In this document: positions 24,259-40,600 of the stretch, piece after piece
Layout: each line of letters starts with the position of its first letter
Numbering within the stretch: position 1 is the first letter of the stretch
Source of the DNA: Ciona savignyi
Lineage: Eukaryota; Chordata; Ascidiacea; Phlebobranchia; Cionidae
Length of the DNA: 64,000 nucleotides
Direction: 5' to 3'
Assembly (NCBI GenBank): GCA_000149265.1
Contig: CH003405.1
Location: 38,061 to 102,060 of the forward strand
Made by a program: the position numbers and the translations under genes
The notes under the pieces: generated by a model
What the model saw: the letters and a program-made list of their open reading frames with translations, nothing else
The model's database searches: none
Told to the model about the DNA's origin: nothing

Positions 24259-25270
24259 TATGTAGAGTGGGGAACGTGGTGGGATAAATGTGGCAAATAT
24301 TAAAACATGAAAATCTATAAAAGTATTATAATAAGTCCTGAAATGTAACAAATTGGGTAAATGTTTTAATTCTATTAAGTGGGAATATCCACTAGTATGG
24401 TGGCAATCATATGAATTAATTGGTGAAATGTCTGCTTTTTTAATCATCTACATATCGGCAATATACTTTAACTTCATTTTATTTCATATTTGTTTTAACA
24501 GTATTGTTTTCCCCTAGGTTTGGTGACCGCGTTCGCTATATTTATTTAGTAAATCACATATTTTTCAACAGTTTTCACAACTGTTCTTTCTGTCGTATTT
24601 CCCTGTTCCTGTGCCAAGTTTGGTCGTTTGGTTTCATTTGCAATTATTGAATACTTGGTCAAAAAATGACTAAATTAATTAACTGATAAGGGAAACCAGT
24701 CTGGTTTAGTTTTTTTTTTAATTTTCTGGCTTGCTTCTCTTCTTTAAGTTTACTGAACGGGATATTGGGATATACGCGACTATTGCAATAAATTGTAAAC
24801 AATAAAGATGTTGTTGTTTTAGTTTTTAAGCACTGTCATTCAATGTTCTAAAATAAACCACGGTCCTACCACATCATAAAGTTCATAGTAGGATTTTTGA
24901 GGGTCATCTGTTACTCTATAACCCGATTGACAGGTGTTTGAATGGACACTAAAGCATACACACCACAGCAACAATGCTAATTTTTATTTTTTAATCTTTT
25001 TTTTACCGGGCTCGTTTTCGAATCCATGATGGGCTCCAACCAGTTTTGAACATGCAATCCTTCGGCTTAAATGCGACGTAACCATCCATTTTTTATAATT
25101 TCATCGATACATGGTATTTTTTTCCGGTTACAAACTGCAAATTAATATTCTGATAATTTTCGTGCTGCGGTGTGTATGAATAAGTGTCTTACCGAAACCT
25201 TTATTCGCATTGTGGGTTAAAGTATATCCCAAAGTGTGTTTAATCAATTGCACGTGTTGAAAGAACAATA
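24259..25270. promoter_or_regulatory. Divergent intergenic region KGD4 / HGH1
   Basis: About 1 kb between the outward-facing KGD4-ALKBH1 unit and HGH1. It must hold both promoters, but no TATA box or other motif stands out. A family-B repeat fragment lies near 24500-24640. Confidence 0.45.
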
Positions 25271-28200
25271 ATGGAAGAAGCAAGTCGGGAACTTGTCCAG
25301 TTCCTGCAGTTATCTACGAGGTTTGAAGTAAAGCTCCAAGCCATTCAAAATGTCCTGGCGATAACAGGCAGCCCTGAAGGACGAAAGTTAATATTCGACA
25401 ATACGCAATTGCTGGAGGTTGGTATGCCTAAAACGACAAATTGTTTAAGTATGCTATGTTGTATAGGCGTTCGTAGAGGATGTTTATATTTGGTATCTAT
25501 GGTTGACACTAAATCTGGTCAGACGAACCCTTAATAAGACTATTAATCCGTAATCCGACAACTTTTGGCTTGGTTTTATTCCTGATGACTTGTGACCATG
25601 ACAAAACATGCATACAAGATACAATAATTAACTCAGTATATGGGGGCATGACTTAATGAACACCAATGGCAGTGACTTAAGGCATCGTGTCTTTCTTCTC
25701 TTAGCTGTTTGCTGCAAGAGTTACGATTCTAAACTTTATTATTTATCCATGCTTGAAAACAAAAGACAGCATGGTTGTTTCATGAGAAAGAAAGGAATAT
25801 TTGGATGCGTTAAAACCTAAGGTCATGTAAAAGCGGTTTTACAACCTTGTAATGTGGAAGCAGTGAACGACACGATACATAATAAACAATGACAAAACTA
25901 CGAATTTGCCACAGTTATTTAGCTTAAGTATTTCAAATTCACCCATCTATAAGATTTTGACGAAATGTAAGGTTGTTTGTGTCCTTGGGCAAGGCACTTA
26001 TTGAACATTGCATGAACCCAGCGGATTAATGAGTTCTACCAAATTGAAGGAACGTGTCTATCACATACAACACACTGCAATAGCCCTGGTAACCCGACGG
26101 TGGGTGTGAGGTAATCTGACAATCATTGTGCCACAACATCCCTTGCTTTTTCTCACTCACAGGAATAAAACATAAATCTCCAAATTCCCATCCCCACAGA
26201 GCATACTAGCGCTGACAAAGGACACTCACCACACTGTTGTCAATGAGGCTTACCTCACTCTGGTCAACTTATCAACCGACGGTCGTGCTGTTGGCGCGCT
26301 GCTTAAAAAGTACGACATTTTGCCTGAGTTTTTGAAGATTATTTGTGACAGTGAATCGCCATATTCTGATAAAGCTTGCGGTATCCTTAACAACCTCACG
26401 AGGGAGCTAGAGGGCGCAAAGCTGGTTGCAGCAAAACTTAATGATATTTACCCGGACGCCCCGAAAACTGTTAAATTATCAAAGCTTTTGGAAATATTCT
26501 GCAAAGTGGATTACAATAAAAAGTGCAGCTTGGATTACCTGGCTGCTTTGTTTTCCAACCTCTCACAACTTCCTGAAGGTAAACATGGAATTTTCAACTT
26601 TTTAAACTTATTTAGTATTATTGTTACTCCTGTTTATCCCATCCACAAAGTTATGGGTAACAGAGGTACAAATTGCTGCAAATTCCCACTAAATTCTTCT
26701 AAGGGTAGCTTTATTTACAACATCTAAACTCGAAGTTTATTTACATATCTAAATTGGTGGCACTCAGATTCACTTTTTTAGCATAGCGATACATACTTTT
26801 TTAACGTGTGTTACACATTTTTTTAAACATTTTACAGATGACTATTTTAAAATAATTTTTTTACATGAGTTACACATGCTTTTTTACCAAAACCTACATC
26901 TATCCATACACAGACCCCTTATGTTTCCGACTTTCTATAATTTTCAAGATGATATTTATATACTTATAGTTCGTCAATACCTATTGAAGCAATCGAGTTC
27001 CAGTATCAAAGATTTGCTTCCGTTTCTCACATACAAACGGTCGTTGAAAAGAAGAGGGGGTGTGGCTGCCACGATAAGAAACTGCTGCTTTGTCTATGGT
27101 GGGTGGGGGGGACAAAAGTTTGTTAATTTATTAAGGGCTTAAACACGAGACTAGTATAGAATATTTATATATTCTCCCTGTTAATATGCAAACAGACATG
27201 CAATTCTTAGATCACCTCGCGCTCATTAACAGGGTACCAGAGCTATTGCAGTGTGTTGTGTATGATTCACACGTTCCTTCAATTTGGTAGAATCCATTAA
27301 TCCGCTGAATTCAGGCAATGTCTGCTGCCTGATTTAAGGACACAACCGATGGTTTCCATTCGACCGCATTTCAACTGCCTGTCGAGTACTTTTTCTGCTA
27401 AATCTGTTCCTCTCTTATAAATCTGAGCGCATTTGTAAATTTTATAAAGGGCAATTGTTTTCTCTGGTGCTTCATCTGTTCCTGTTTTATAACTTTGTTC
27501 AAGTTTTAGAACACAGACAAAATCTCTTCCACAGAAAGCCACGATTGGATCCTCGGAGAAGAGATCGATCTTCTTCCCCATTTATTACTTCCACTAGCTG
27601 GCAGCGAAGAGTTTGACGATGACGACAACGATAAATTGCCGCTGGATCTCCAGTATCTTCCTCCTGATAAAGAGCGAGAAGAAGACCCAGATATTCGAAT
27701 CATTTTGATCGAGGCGATTACCTTGGTGAGGGGGTTGGTTGTGTGTATTCGACATTCGTAGACAAATTTTGCAAAAGGTGGTTGTTAGGATCGGATATTC
27801 ATGGTTATCTACGTGATTGGGATATGCATAGAGAGTCAAACACAGGCAATCATTAGATTACCTAATGTCAACAGTCGGTTACTGAAGATATTGCAGTGTT
27901 TTGTGTATGATTGAGATATTTCTTCAATTTATTAGAACCCATCACTCTACTCTCCAATAATGATTCCATAATTTTTTCCATCCCTATTTATCAAGAAGAG
28001 TAGCCACCAATGTTTTTAGCTGGAAGTCCAGAAACGTGATCATTTCATTAGTAGGCGGTGATCAATTGGAAGAATAGAAACCAGAAATGTAGTGCTTAAA
28101 AGGCACATTTTTTCAAAACAGTAACCAAGGTCTTTGAGTGTATTATCTGCAGAAAGTATAGATTTCCCAACTATAAAACTACCCTCCATATACAGCTGTG

Positions 28201-28757
28201 TGCAACGAAATCCGGCCGGGCTTACGTGAAAGACAAGAACACGTATGTGATTATGCGTGAATTATATCGATGGGAGAGCGATAATAACAACGATGACGTG
28301 GCAGATGTTTGTGAGCGGCTGGTGCAGGTGAGGGTGGAGTCCACTGCGTTGTTTGGGTAGGATATTCCTGTTTCTCAGTGGATGGAAAAATGTAAGAAGC
28401 GTACACAGGCAAACGTACCACACAAACACAGGTAATCGTCTGACTACCTTACGAATACGTAAGGGAGCGTTACCTCAAGGGCAATCGTCAGATTACCACG
28501 CAAATACATAAGGGAGCGTTTCTACACGGGCAATCATCAGATTACGTCACGCCCTTCGGGTTAACGGAGCTACTACATTGTTATGTCCTTGGTGATAAAA
28601 AAGCGTCCTCCACTAAAGTGGTTAATGATACTTCATTCCATTTTAAACTTCGCAGATTTTGATTTCCGACGAACCAGACGAAGGTAGAGAGAATCTACTA
28701 ACTTGTCCGATACCTGACGAACATTTGAAAATCCTCGAGAACGACAACCCAGCTTGA
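25271..28757 (+). CDS. HGH1: HGH1 homologue, armadillo-type eEF2 folding factor
   Basis: Exons 25271-25417, 26200-26578, 26970-27098, 27535-27725, 28196-28327 and 28656-28757 (TGA); all GT..AG with closing phases, 359 residues (human 390). Helical repeats include AYLTLVNLSTDGRAV and CGILNNLTRELEGAK. Family signatures are RRGGVAATIRNCCF, LLPHLLLPLAGSEEF, LPLDLQYLPPDKERE and ISDEPDEGRENLL, in the conserved order. Hgh1 in yeast works with the TRiC chaperonin in folding translation factor eEF2, in the cytosol. Introns 1, 3, 4 and 5 carry SINE pieces. The acceptor of exon 3 (TATACTTATAG) is weak but keeps the frame. Confidence 0.93.
25975..26186 (+). repeat. SINE copy lacking the head
   Basis: Starts in the GTGTCCTTGGGCAAGGCACTT block and ends 14 bp before HGH1 exon 2. 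Confidence 0.75.
27160..27350 (-). repeat. SINE copy, reverse, head missing
   Basis: HGH1 intron 3. Confidence 0.75.
27787..27960 (-). repeat. SINE copy, reverse, truncated
   Basis: HGH1 intron 4; tail GGATATTCATGG through body. Confidence 0.7.
28355..28595 (-). repeat. SINE fragment with reiterated tail segment
   Basis: In HGH1 intron 5; the piece GGGCAATCGTCAGATTACC recurs around 28430, 28478 and 28527, separated by AATACATAAGGGAGCGT-like spacers. Confidence 0.65.
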
Positions 28758-28779
28758 CCCTGGTGGAAAGAACACTGAT

Positions 28780-28960
28780 AGCGTTACCACACGGGCATTC
28801 ATCAAATCACCTCGCGCCCACCGTCGGGTTACCACACCCACACGGGCAATCATCAAATCACCTCGCGCCCACCGTCGGGTTACCACACGGGCAGTTGTTA
28901 AGATTCCCTCGTGTCCACCGTCGGGTTACCAGAGCTATTGCAGTGTGTTGGGATTTATAT
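28780..28960 (-). repeat. SINE tail amplified three times in tandem
   Basis: The block from ACACGGGCA to CACCGTCGGGTTACC (about 47-54 bp) occurs three times in a row just after the HGH1 stop codon, then the body continues once to CAGTGTGTTG. Confidence 0.8.
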
Positions 28961-29614
28961 GGACTTTTTAACATGGCGGTGTCCGCCAAGTGCCCTTTTC
29001 CGAGGAAACGGCAGAAGAGCAAGCGGCGGGTTTCGATTCTACAACCTTATGATATGTTCCAACAAACCAGCGAGAATAGTTTCACCAACGGTGCGTGGTA
29101 ATGTTTACTTAGATTTTTTTTCATCGTTTTTTTTTCAATATTTGTTCAGTTTATTCTGATGCTATGAACGCTAAGGAAATAAACAACATTCACTATGAAT
29201 AATACTAATGGTTGGTACATTTTAGAAAATCTAAGTTATGCCTTTTTTAACAATTGACCTGTGTGTTTTGTCAGTAATTTCATACAAACGATTTGATCCA
29301 CATGCGCATAGTTCTATTGTAGGACGAGGTAAATTCCCGACAGACCCATTCCGACCGGTGCATATTTCTTTGATTGCTGATATCTCAAAACTATAGGTAT
29401 TCTTCTTTTAAATGTGAATACAAGAGAGATATATCAAGCCTGCAACTGTCGGGTTGCCCTCTGTTTAATGTTGTTTGTCAACCAATCAATCTGCTGGGTC
29501 TATTCTGTAACCTTTTCGGTTGAAGACTAACGAACAACATGGATTTATCAATGCGGAACAAAAGGCTTGTTTGTAGATATGGTTTGCAGTAAATATATAA
29601 GTTGTGGACCGGTC

Positions 29615-29777
29615 CGTATCATCAACATACCAACAAACAACTTAAAGGAACGTCTGATTCATACACAACAAACTAAAATAACCCCGGTAACGCGGGGTGA
29701 TCTGACGGTTGCACGTTTGATAACCTCCTTTCCTTGCGTTTTCTCATTTACGGAAATAAACATGAAAATTCTATCTT
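29615..29777 (+). repeat. SINE copy lacking the head
   Basis: Body and tail from CAACTTAAAGGAACGT to AAACATGAAAATTC. Confidence 0.65.
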
Positions 29778-30154
29778 AATTGCAGCATATTGGGATAGTC
29801 CCTCATTAGATACCACCTTAGGCTTACCTTCGATGCCAGAAATAATAACAAAATTCAGTTAGATACTTAGCGTAAAATATTATAGCGTCCCATTTAAGTC
29901 TCTGTCTCTTTTCGAAAATTAATAACAAAAATTGAAAACAAGTTCTAATTCGTGTTTTGCATTTTGTAAGCCTTACATATGTTTAACAATTCTGACACAA
30001 TTATTAGATTCCGACAAAAAGCTAATAAAGAGCACAGTACTTGGACATCATTTAAATTGTGTGTCGAATCCGTACTAAAACCCTTTTCTGTGCATTCAGT
30101 ACTTTCGTGTTGCTACAATAAAACATACCACACGCTCACAGTCGATTAACCTCG

Positions 30155-30350
30155 GTAGATTAGCTAGGTGGGTTAATCGGTCGCCTTTCAAGCGAAGGGT
30201 TGTGGAATCTAAACTGGTATTTGGCAAGGCAGTTAGCGGATATCGGTTGAACTAAGTGGATTAATGGGTTCCAATTAAACTGAAGGAAAGTCTTAATATG
30301 CACAACACGCTGCTAAAGCCTAGATAACATGTGGGGGCATTGACAGGAAT
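30155..30350 (+). repeat. SINE copy, diverged
   Basis: The head TTAGCTAGGTGGGTTAATCG with B-box remnants is visible. Confidence 0.65.
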
Positions 30351-30949
30351 AAAACATGTATAGGTGTGGCTTTTATTTATTTTATTGCTACTGTAGCGAG
30401 CGCTTAATAAGTTTACAACCCGGCCATGCATAAGTGAAACAAACAGAAGAACACTCGTGTCTTTATCTCACACAGTGTTGTTTTCCTTTTATTGCAAAAT
30501 ATTTTTGCGGCTCCCAGTGATTTTTAATTTATGGAGTATCGGTTAAAATGACTCTTTAAGTTCAGAAGGTTGACGGCCCTGGCATACCCCCTCCAATAGC
30601 CATAGGAGTGGCGATTTGTCCTTGAAACGAGGCATTTTTTCCTTTAGTTTTTTTTTTAATTTTGACTCTTCTGACCTTTTCTTACTTACTGCTCCAGCAA
30701 TAACAAAACACTTCAGCAGTTATATTAGGTTGTCCTATAACGGTCGGTTATTTTTTACCTTGTTTGTTTAACTCTCCCTGTACTCGTATGTTTAGACTTA
30801 TTTTAAGAACCGGTCATCGTATATAGGAATGTTGACTGATAAATATCAACTTTAGTGGGAACGCAACAGATGGAAAACTTACAGCACACAGATGGTCATA
30901 TTACCTTATACCCATGGTTAGGAGGTATTGCAGTGTGTTAAGTATGATG

Positions 30950-31230
30950 GGATAAGGTATTCATGTTTATTCCCGTGAGTGGAAAAACCAAGGGGGTTAA
31001 CACACGGCCAATCATCATCAGATCACCTCGTGCCCACCGTCGGATACTGTAGCTATTGCAGTGTGTTATATAATTCGAGACATTCCTTTAATTTGGTAGA
31101 ACCCAATAATCCGCTGGGTTCAGGCAATGCCCGTTAAGTTTTTTCCCCAAGGCCACAACCGACTAGCTAGCGACCAGTTTCGTATCTGCTGAAAGGCGCC
31201 GCACTAAACCACCAGACTAACCGACAGGGC
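30950..31230 (-). repeat. SINE copy, reverse, full length
   Basis: Tail GGTATTCATGTTTATTCCC to head ACTAACCGACAGG; about 230 bp upstream of the first trypsin promoter. Confidence 0.85.
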
Positions 31231-31460
31231 GAATATGATTAAGACATTGCTAGTTTTTCCAAACCATTAATACTGGGTCCGGGCAACGTTCACGATACGC
31301 TCAAAAAAATCCACCAACCTGTAAGTGCAGTTTGCTGCAAGTTATGCTCCGTTTGTTAAGTGACGTGCCTAAAACAACAACCGTGGGAAAGTAACTTCTG
31401 CATTGGTCTAAATATAATACGAGCCTGGGAATCTAGCATACGGTACTGCCCACTCGAAGC

Positions 31461-31467
31461 TATATAA
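31461..31467 (+). promoter_or_regulatory. TATA box of trypsin A
   Basis: TATATAA 64 bp before the ATG at 31531; the same box is at 34140-34146 before trypsin B. Confidence 0.7.
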
Positions 31468-31530
31468 GCTGGATGGATTCGCTGTAAATTCATTCGTATC
31501 AACTGAAACAGTTCAATTCGAAAAACTAAC

Positions 31531-32912
<1,382 letters not shown>

Positions 32913-34135
32913 ATACAATTGGTTATCATGAAATAAACAAATGAAGCATGATACAAATTTGGTTTTCTTGTCTGTAGTCAGTAGGTAAAAGGAGAAGTCA
33001 ATGGTGCAATATAAGAAAGGTTCGTTGTTCAGTAAGACCCTTCTACGCCGGACAGATTCGGCTTCAGTTACTAACTTCTAAACTAAACACCAAGGTAGCG
33101 TTTTTAGTGTTCAACTAAAATTATAAGCATAGACTTTCCACAAGCAATAAACGAAAGAGCTGTAAAAAAGCATGATACGTTCATTGGTGACCTTTCAAAG
33201 GTTCCACACATATTGATATAATCCTGCAGAACGGCTGCACATGTGACGAGCCGAAATATTAAAGGATCAAAACTGGTAGCTTTCTAGTTGATTGTGTCGT
33301 TGTTAAGACATTTAGCAAACATTTTCTGAATCCAGCGGATTAATGGGTACTACTAAACTGAAGGAACAAATCAACCATATACAGCACCATGCAATAGCTC
33401 TGGTAAACCGACTATGGACGGGAGATTATCTGACCGTTGTCAAAAAAGTATTGCATGGTAATACTCAAATTATAATCAAATATTTAAATATCGGAAATGA
33501 CGAAATAGCTCCAACAACCAACTGGTAGGATATTAGTAGACAAAACTTGTATTGGATATTCATGATATATTTAAGGTAATAAGAACAGTAGCAGCGTTAT
33601 AAAGCACGCACGGCCTTGTGTATACAGTAAGTATGTTTGCCAATTGCTTTGACAATGCCTATGTGGTTTTAACACTCCTTAGGCTGAAATTTGACGAAGG
33701 AACCGACTGGGAAACACTTGTTTCGAATCTAAAACCCTTCGGTTACAAACCTCACTAAGATAATCAGTTGGACTAGGCTACCTGTTGCTATTTGTATCAT
33801 TCTATATACGCTCTAAGAAAGGATATGCCTCTGGGATAAAAAGCAGGGAAGTTTCCAGATTTTGCGCGCACAATCGAGTTACACGCGCTACTGTATTATT
33901 TAAAATACTGGAGATTTATTGCTTTTTTGTTTATGTTCAACCTACAACTACCGATTGGTTTCGAACCCTTAACCGATAGGCTGACCATTCGACGCGTTAC
34001 CAAAGACCTAATCACCTTCATATTAATACAAACCTCTCTTGAGAGTTGTATTCCATACAATACCCCTAACGAACCCTACCTCGACTAACCGGGTTTTAAG
34101 GAGTAGGGTGTACGATAAAATATTTATGTTTATCT

Positions 34136-36800
<2,665 letters not shown>

Positions 36801-36959
36801 CTGTGAATGAAAAAAAACAGGTTAGTTCAACTTAGGGGCAATCGTCAGATCACCTCGCATCCAATGAAGGTATTGTCGTGTGCTGTGTATTGTGGAATTT
36901 TAAAATAAGAATGATACTATAAAACGGTTAGCAAGGTGGTTGCGTTATTTTTTTGGTGG

Positions 36960-37265
36960 TAAGCTAAAAAAAACAAATTGTGCGCTTAGCGCGAGTTGGT
37001 AGTCTTAGACCGAAACCCCAACGTGCAATGTGGACATTAATCCACTCAGGGTAGTATCCCTAGTATGTGGGTGCTGGAAGAGACACCTTTCGCAGGCATC
37101 TCTCCACAGCGTGCAAGCCACGTTGGGAGGAGTTCTATTGCTTAAGGTATCCCGAAAACCTTTATTTGCGCCTCCAGTGGTGAGACTGGAGACTGCGCTG
37201 GCTAACCGCACTACTACAGGGTAATACGATTCTCGCATCTAAGACCGGGCCGTTCGAATTCTAAC
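36960..37265. other. Unexplained moderately GC-rich segment
   Basis: A block with several paired words (GGTAGTATCCC, GCAAGCCACGTTGGG, CCAGTGGTGAGACTGG) that does not match the repeats seen elsewhere in this window. No tRNA fold or conserved frame could be assigned. Confidence 0.3.
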
Positions 37266-37687
37266 ATTATCGAAGTAATATAATTCTAGGGCCGGGAGAG
37301 GTGAATTTAGGTACCGTTCATTCATAATGAATAAAGTAAGAAATTTTTCTTACCTTATTCAAATAGAAAACAGGTGTATATTCCGACAGATTAGCTTGGT
37401 GGTTTGCTAGTTGGCGTATAGCCGAATTGTTGCAGAATCGAAACCAGCACATATCTATTTGTTTGTTTTTCGAGTATGATGTAATGACCTCTCCTGCGTT
37501 TTCCTAACTCACATGAAATCTGACATCGAAATCCCATTACAACAATGGTTGATGCCCCCGTTGAAACTACAACGAATAAATGATGGCGGACTTGAATATT
37601 TATTTCAAAACTTTCAACTATTTATCCCACGTGACTATGGAATGAATAAGGCAACATAGGTATGACGTCACAATCATGTATATGACT

Positions 37688-40600
37688 TCATTGATCTTTA
37701 GTTTGTCTACGTGGCGAGTTACGTAATAAATGTTTCAACTTATTAAATTTGCCCAGCGATTTGGTTTCCCGGTAATAAGCGTCGAATTGCGTCACACCAG
37801 CTGCGAACTTCGACCGGTGGGGAACCCCCGGTGAAACGTCATCTTTGATTATTACGTCATTGTTTTTGGGCGTCGAAGTATCACAACTGCTGGTAGTGAG
37901 GTCATAATCACTCTGTTCGACAGTTTTTGATGACGTATTTGTGACGTTTTGACCGGCATCGTCGGTAATTCCCCCAACGACGTTCGGTGATTTGCTGACG
38001 TCCTTATTTACGTCAGTGATATCCGAGTCGTCTATTGATGACGTAACATTGATGACGTCATTATTCGTTGTTTCACTGTCCATAACGTGATTGTTATCAC
38101 CTTGGGTATCGCCCCGAATTATGGCATCATCTTTGCCAGCCGTCGCAGTGCTGGTGGTACGATTGTCTACGTCATTAACGGGACTGACGTCATTTAATAG
38201 GTTATTAACGGGACTAACGTCATTGTGTACGTCATCAACGAGACTTACGTCATTCTCTACGTCATCAACGGGACTTACGTCAGTTTTATCGATTTTACTA
38301 TTTTCAACAAGCATGCTATCAACATGTGTGACGTCATTTTCTTTAACTTCAACATTTGTGACGTCATTTCCTTTATCTTCGATATGTGTGAGGTCCTTTT
38401 CTCGATTGTCCATATTTGTGACTTCAATTTCTCCATTGTCAACTTGTGTGACGTCATTTTCTCCATTGTCAACATGTGTGACGTCCTTTTCCCCATTGTC
38501 AACGTGTGTGACGTCATTTTCTCCATTGTCAACGTGTGTGACGTCATTTTCTCCATTGTCAACATGTGTGACGTCATTTTCTCCATTGTCAACATGTGTG
38601 ACGTCATTTTCTTTATTGTCAACATGTGTGACGTCATTTTCTCCATTGTCAACGTGTGTGACGTCACTTTCCCCATTGTCAACGTTTGTGACGTCACTTT
38701 CTCCATTGTCAACGTGTGTGACGTCACTTTCCCCATTGTCAACGTGTGTGACGTCACTTTCTCCATTGTCAACGTGTGTGACGTCATTTTCTACGTCGTT
38801 AACAAACTTGACGTCATCATCGGATGAAATGACAACAACATCATCCGGATGTTGGAGTTTGTGGAGGATCGCGGCTCTTCGGACTTCCAGCTCCCTCTCA
38901 TCCAATCCCTGGAACTCCTCCTCTTCTTCATCTTGCTCCTCTTCTTCTCCACACTCTCCCTCCTCCATCTCCTGGGAAGAGGAAGAGGATAAAACAACAT
39001 CCTCTTAAATTAAGGAAGAGTTTGAAACAACATTTGTTAAGTCGCTTGTTAGTACAAAGTCGCTTGTTAGCACATTTTTCTGCACGGATTGTGTGCAATT
39101 CATCACAATCTAGGCTTGTGGAGTGATTGTCTTATTACTGTAGGCCAACTGACAATTCTAAGAACAGATAATCTACACTCCCCCTTACTGGGCTGCAATA
39201 AAATTAAAATCCTTGCTTGTACGTAGCGGTTGGGGCAACAGGTGTAACCAATTTAGATATTTCTGGCCAAACACAAATTTTCTGGTCAAAGAGGAATGGG
39301 TTAAAGGGCAAGGGTTTGTCTTGAGGGGGTTGAAATGTGGGTGTAAGGAGGGGGTTGAAAGGGGGTACGAGACGGGGAGGGGGTTAAATGGGGAGGATAC
39401 AGAAGAAGGATCTTTTATATGAGAGGGTGCGAGGAGGGGGGGTTGCATTTCGGGGAGGATACAAAAAGTATCTTCCACAAACCTCTTCCACGGATGACTC
39501 AATCACGATCCTCTGATCTTCCGTCGCCACCTCCGTGTCCGAGTTCCCCCCGATCTCCATGTCAACCTCCATGATGTCATCAGTGATGTCATCAACTCGG
39601 TGAGCGATCTTCTGTCTCTTCCGGGGCTTTGGGGTATTCCCCTCTCTCTTCCTGGATGATGGGGTTTGAATTGAAACCCACACACATATAGGGATGAAAT
39701 ATATTGCGAGCGTTTGTTGAATACCTTGTGCTCGCAGTCGAGTTTCAAGTGACCATATTAGGAATGCTAAATGGGATTTAGTTAAAAAGGAAACTTAAAG
39801 GAAATTTACGAATAAACAAGGTCAACTTATCAGGAATTGTTTAGTGAGTCTTGCCCTGTGCTGACACTTATGCTACTAAATGCATTCTTGTGTCTTCGAA
39901 CAAACTCTGGAATATAATCCATGATATTGTTTTCGTTAATGTTATCCCATTATATGCTTATAGCGAATGTAACCATATAACAAGTCATAGACATGGTGCA
40001 GGTATTCCCAGTCATGGCGTTTGAATTGTACGGATTCTTGTGCTTTTAAACAAACTTTGGAACATAAAATTGTGAATCCAGTATATGAAAGCAAAAGTTT
40101 TGAACATAAATATCGCTCTGGTGAGTATTCTTCCATATATGAATTTACAGTTTCCAAATTATATAATGTTGCATGTCTATGTTATGAGCTTCACAATATA
40201 TCTAATAAACAGCATCAGGGGTTGAGTTAATGTTAAATTTGGACTGTTTGTCAACTTTTCAACAATTGTTTCAAATATCAAACAGAATATCCGATCATAA
40301 TCGCTACCAATTCCCCTAGTTAGAAATTGTTGTTACTTTTTGAGAAGTTGGTTCTTGTGGGAATGGTAGGACACCAGGACGTCTTTACTGTGGCGTTCAT
40401 CCATTGGGGGGTACTTGGGGTCCTGGAGGGTAGCATAGGGTAAGAAGGACGTAACAGAAAGCATTTTGGTGGTGAGGTTAAGGGAAATAATCCGATCTTA
40501 ATCTTTTGTCTGCTGGGTATTCATATGAATTCCCTTGCACCGCGCAGTCTACAAATCAGGAGATAACTTGGTAATTCCACATAGTCATGCAACTGTTGCC

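Larger units (their letters stand above)
28961..31456. other. Intergenic region with repeats, no gene seen
   Basis: Holds SINE copies near 29615-29777 and 30155-30350 (+) and 30950-31230 (-), and a hAT-like right end near 30590. The rest is AT-rich unique DNA. Confidence 0.5.

Noticed and set aside
38091..39008. 305-residue + strand frame (SPLSTCVTS repeats)
   Set aside because: Antisense shadow of the ZCCHC8 last exon; the - frame connects by phase to conserved exons on both sides.
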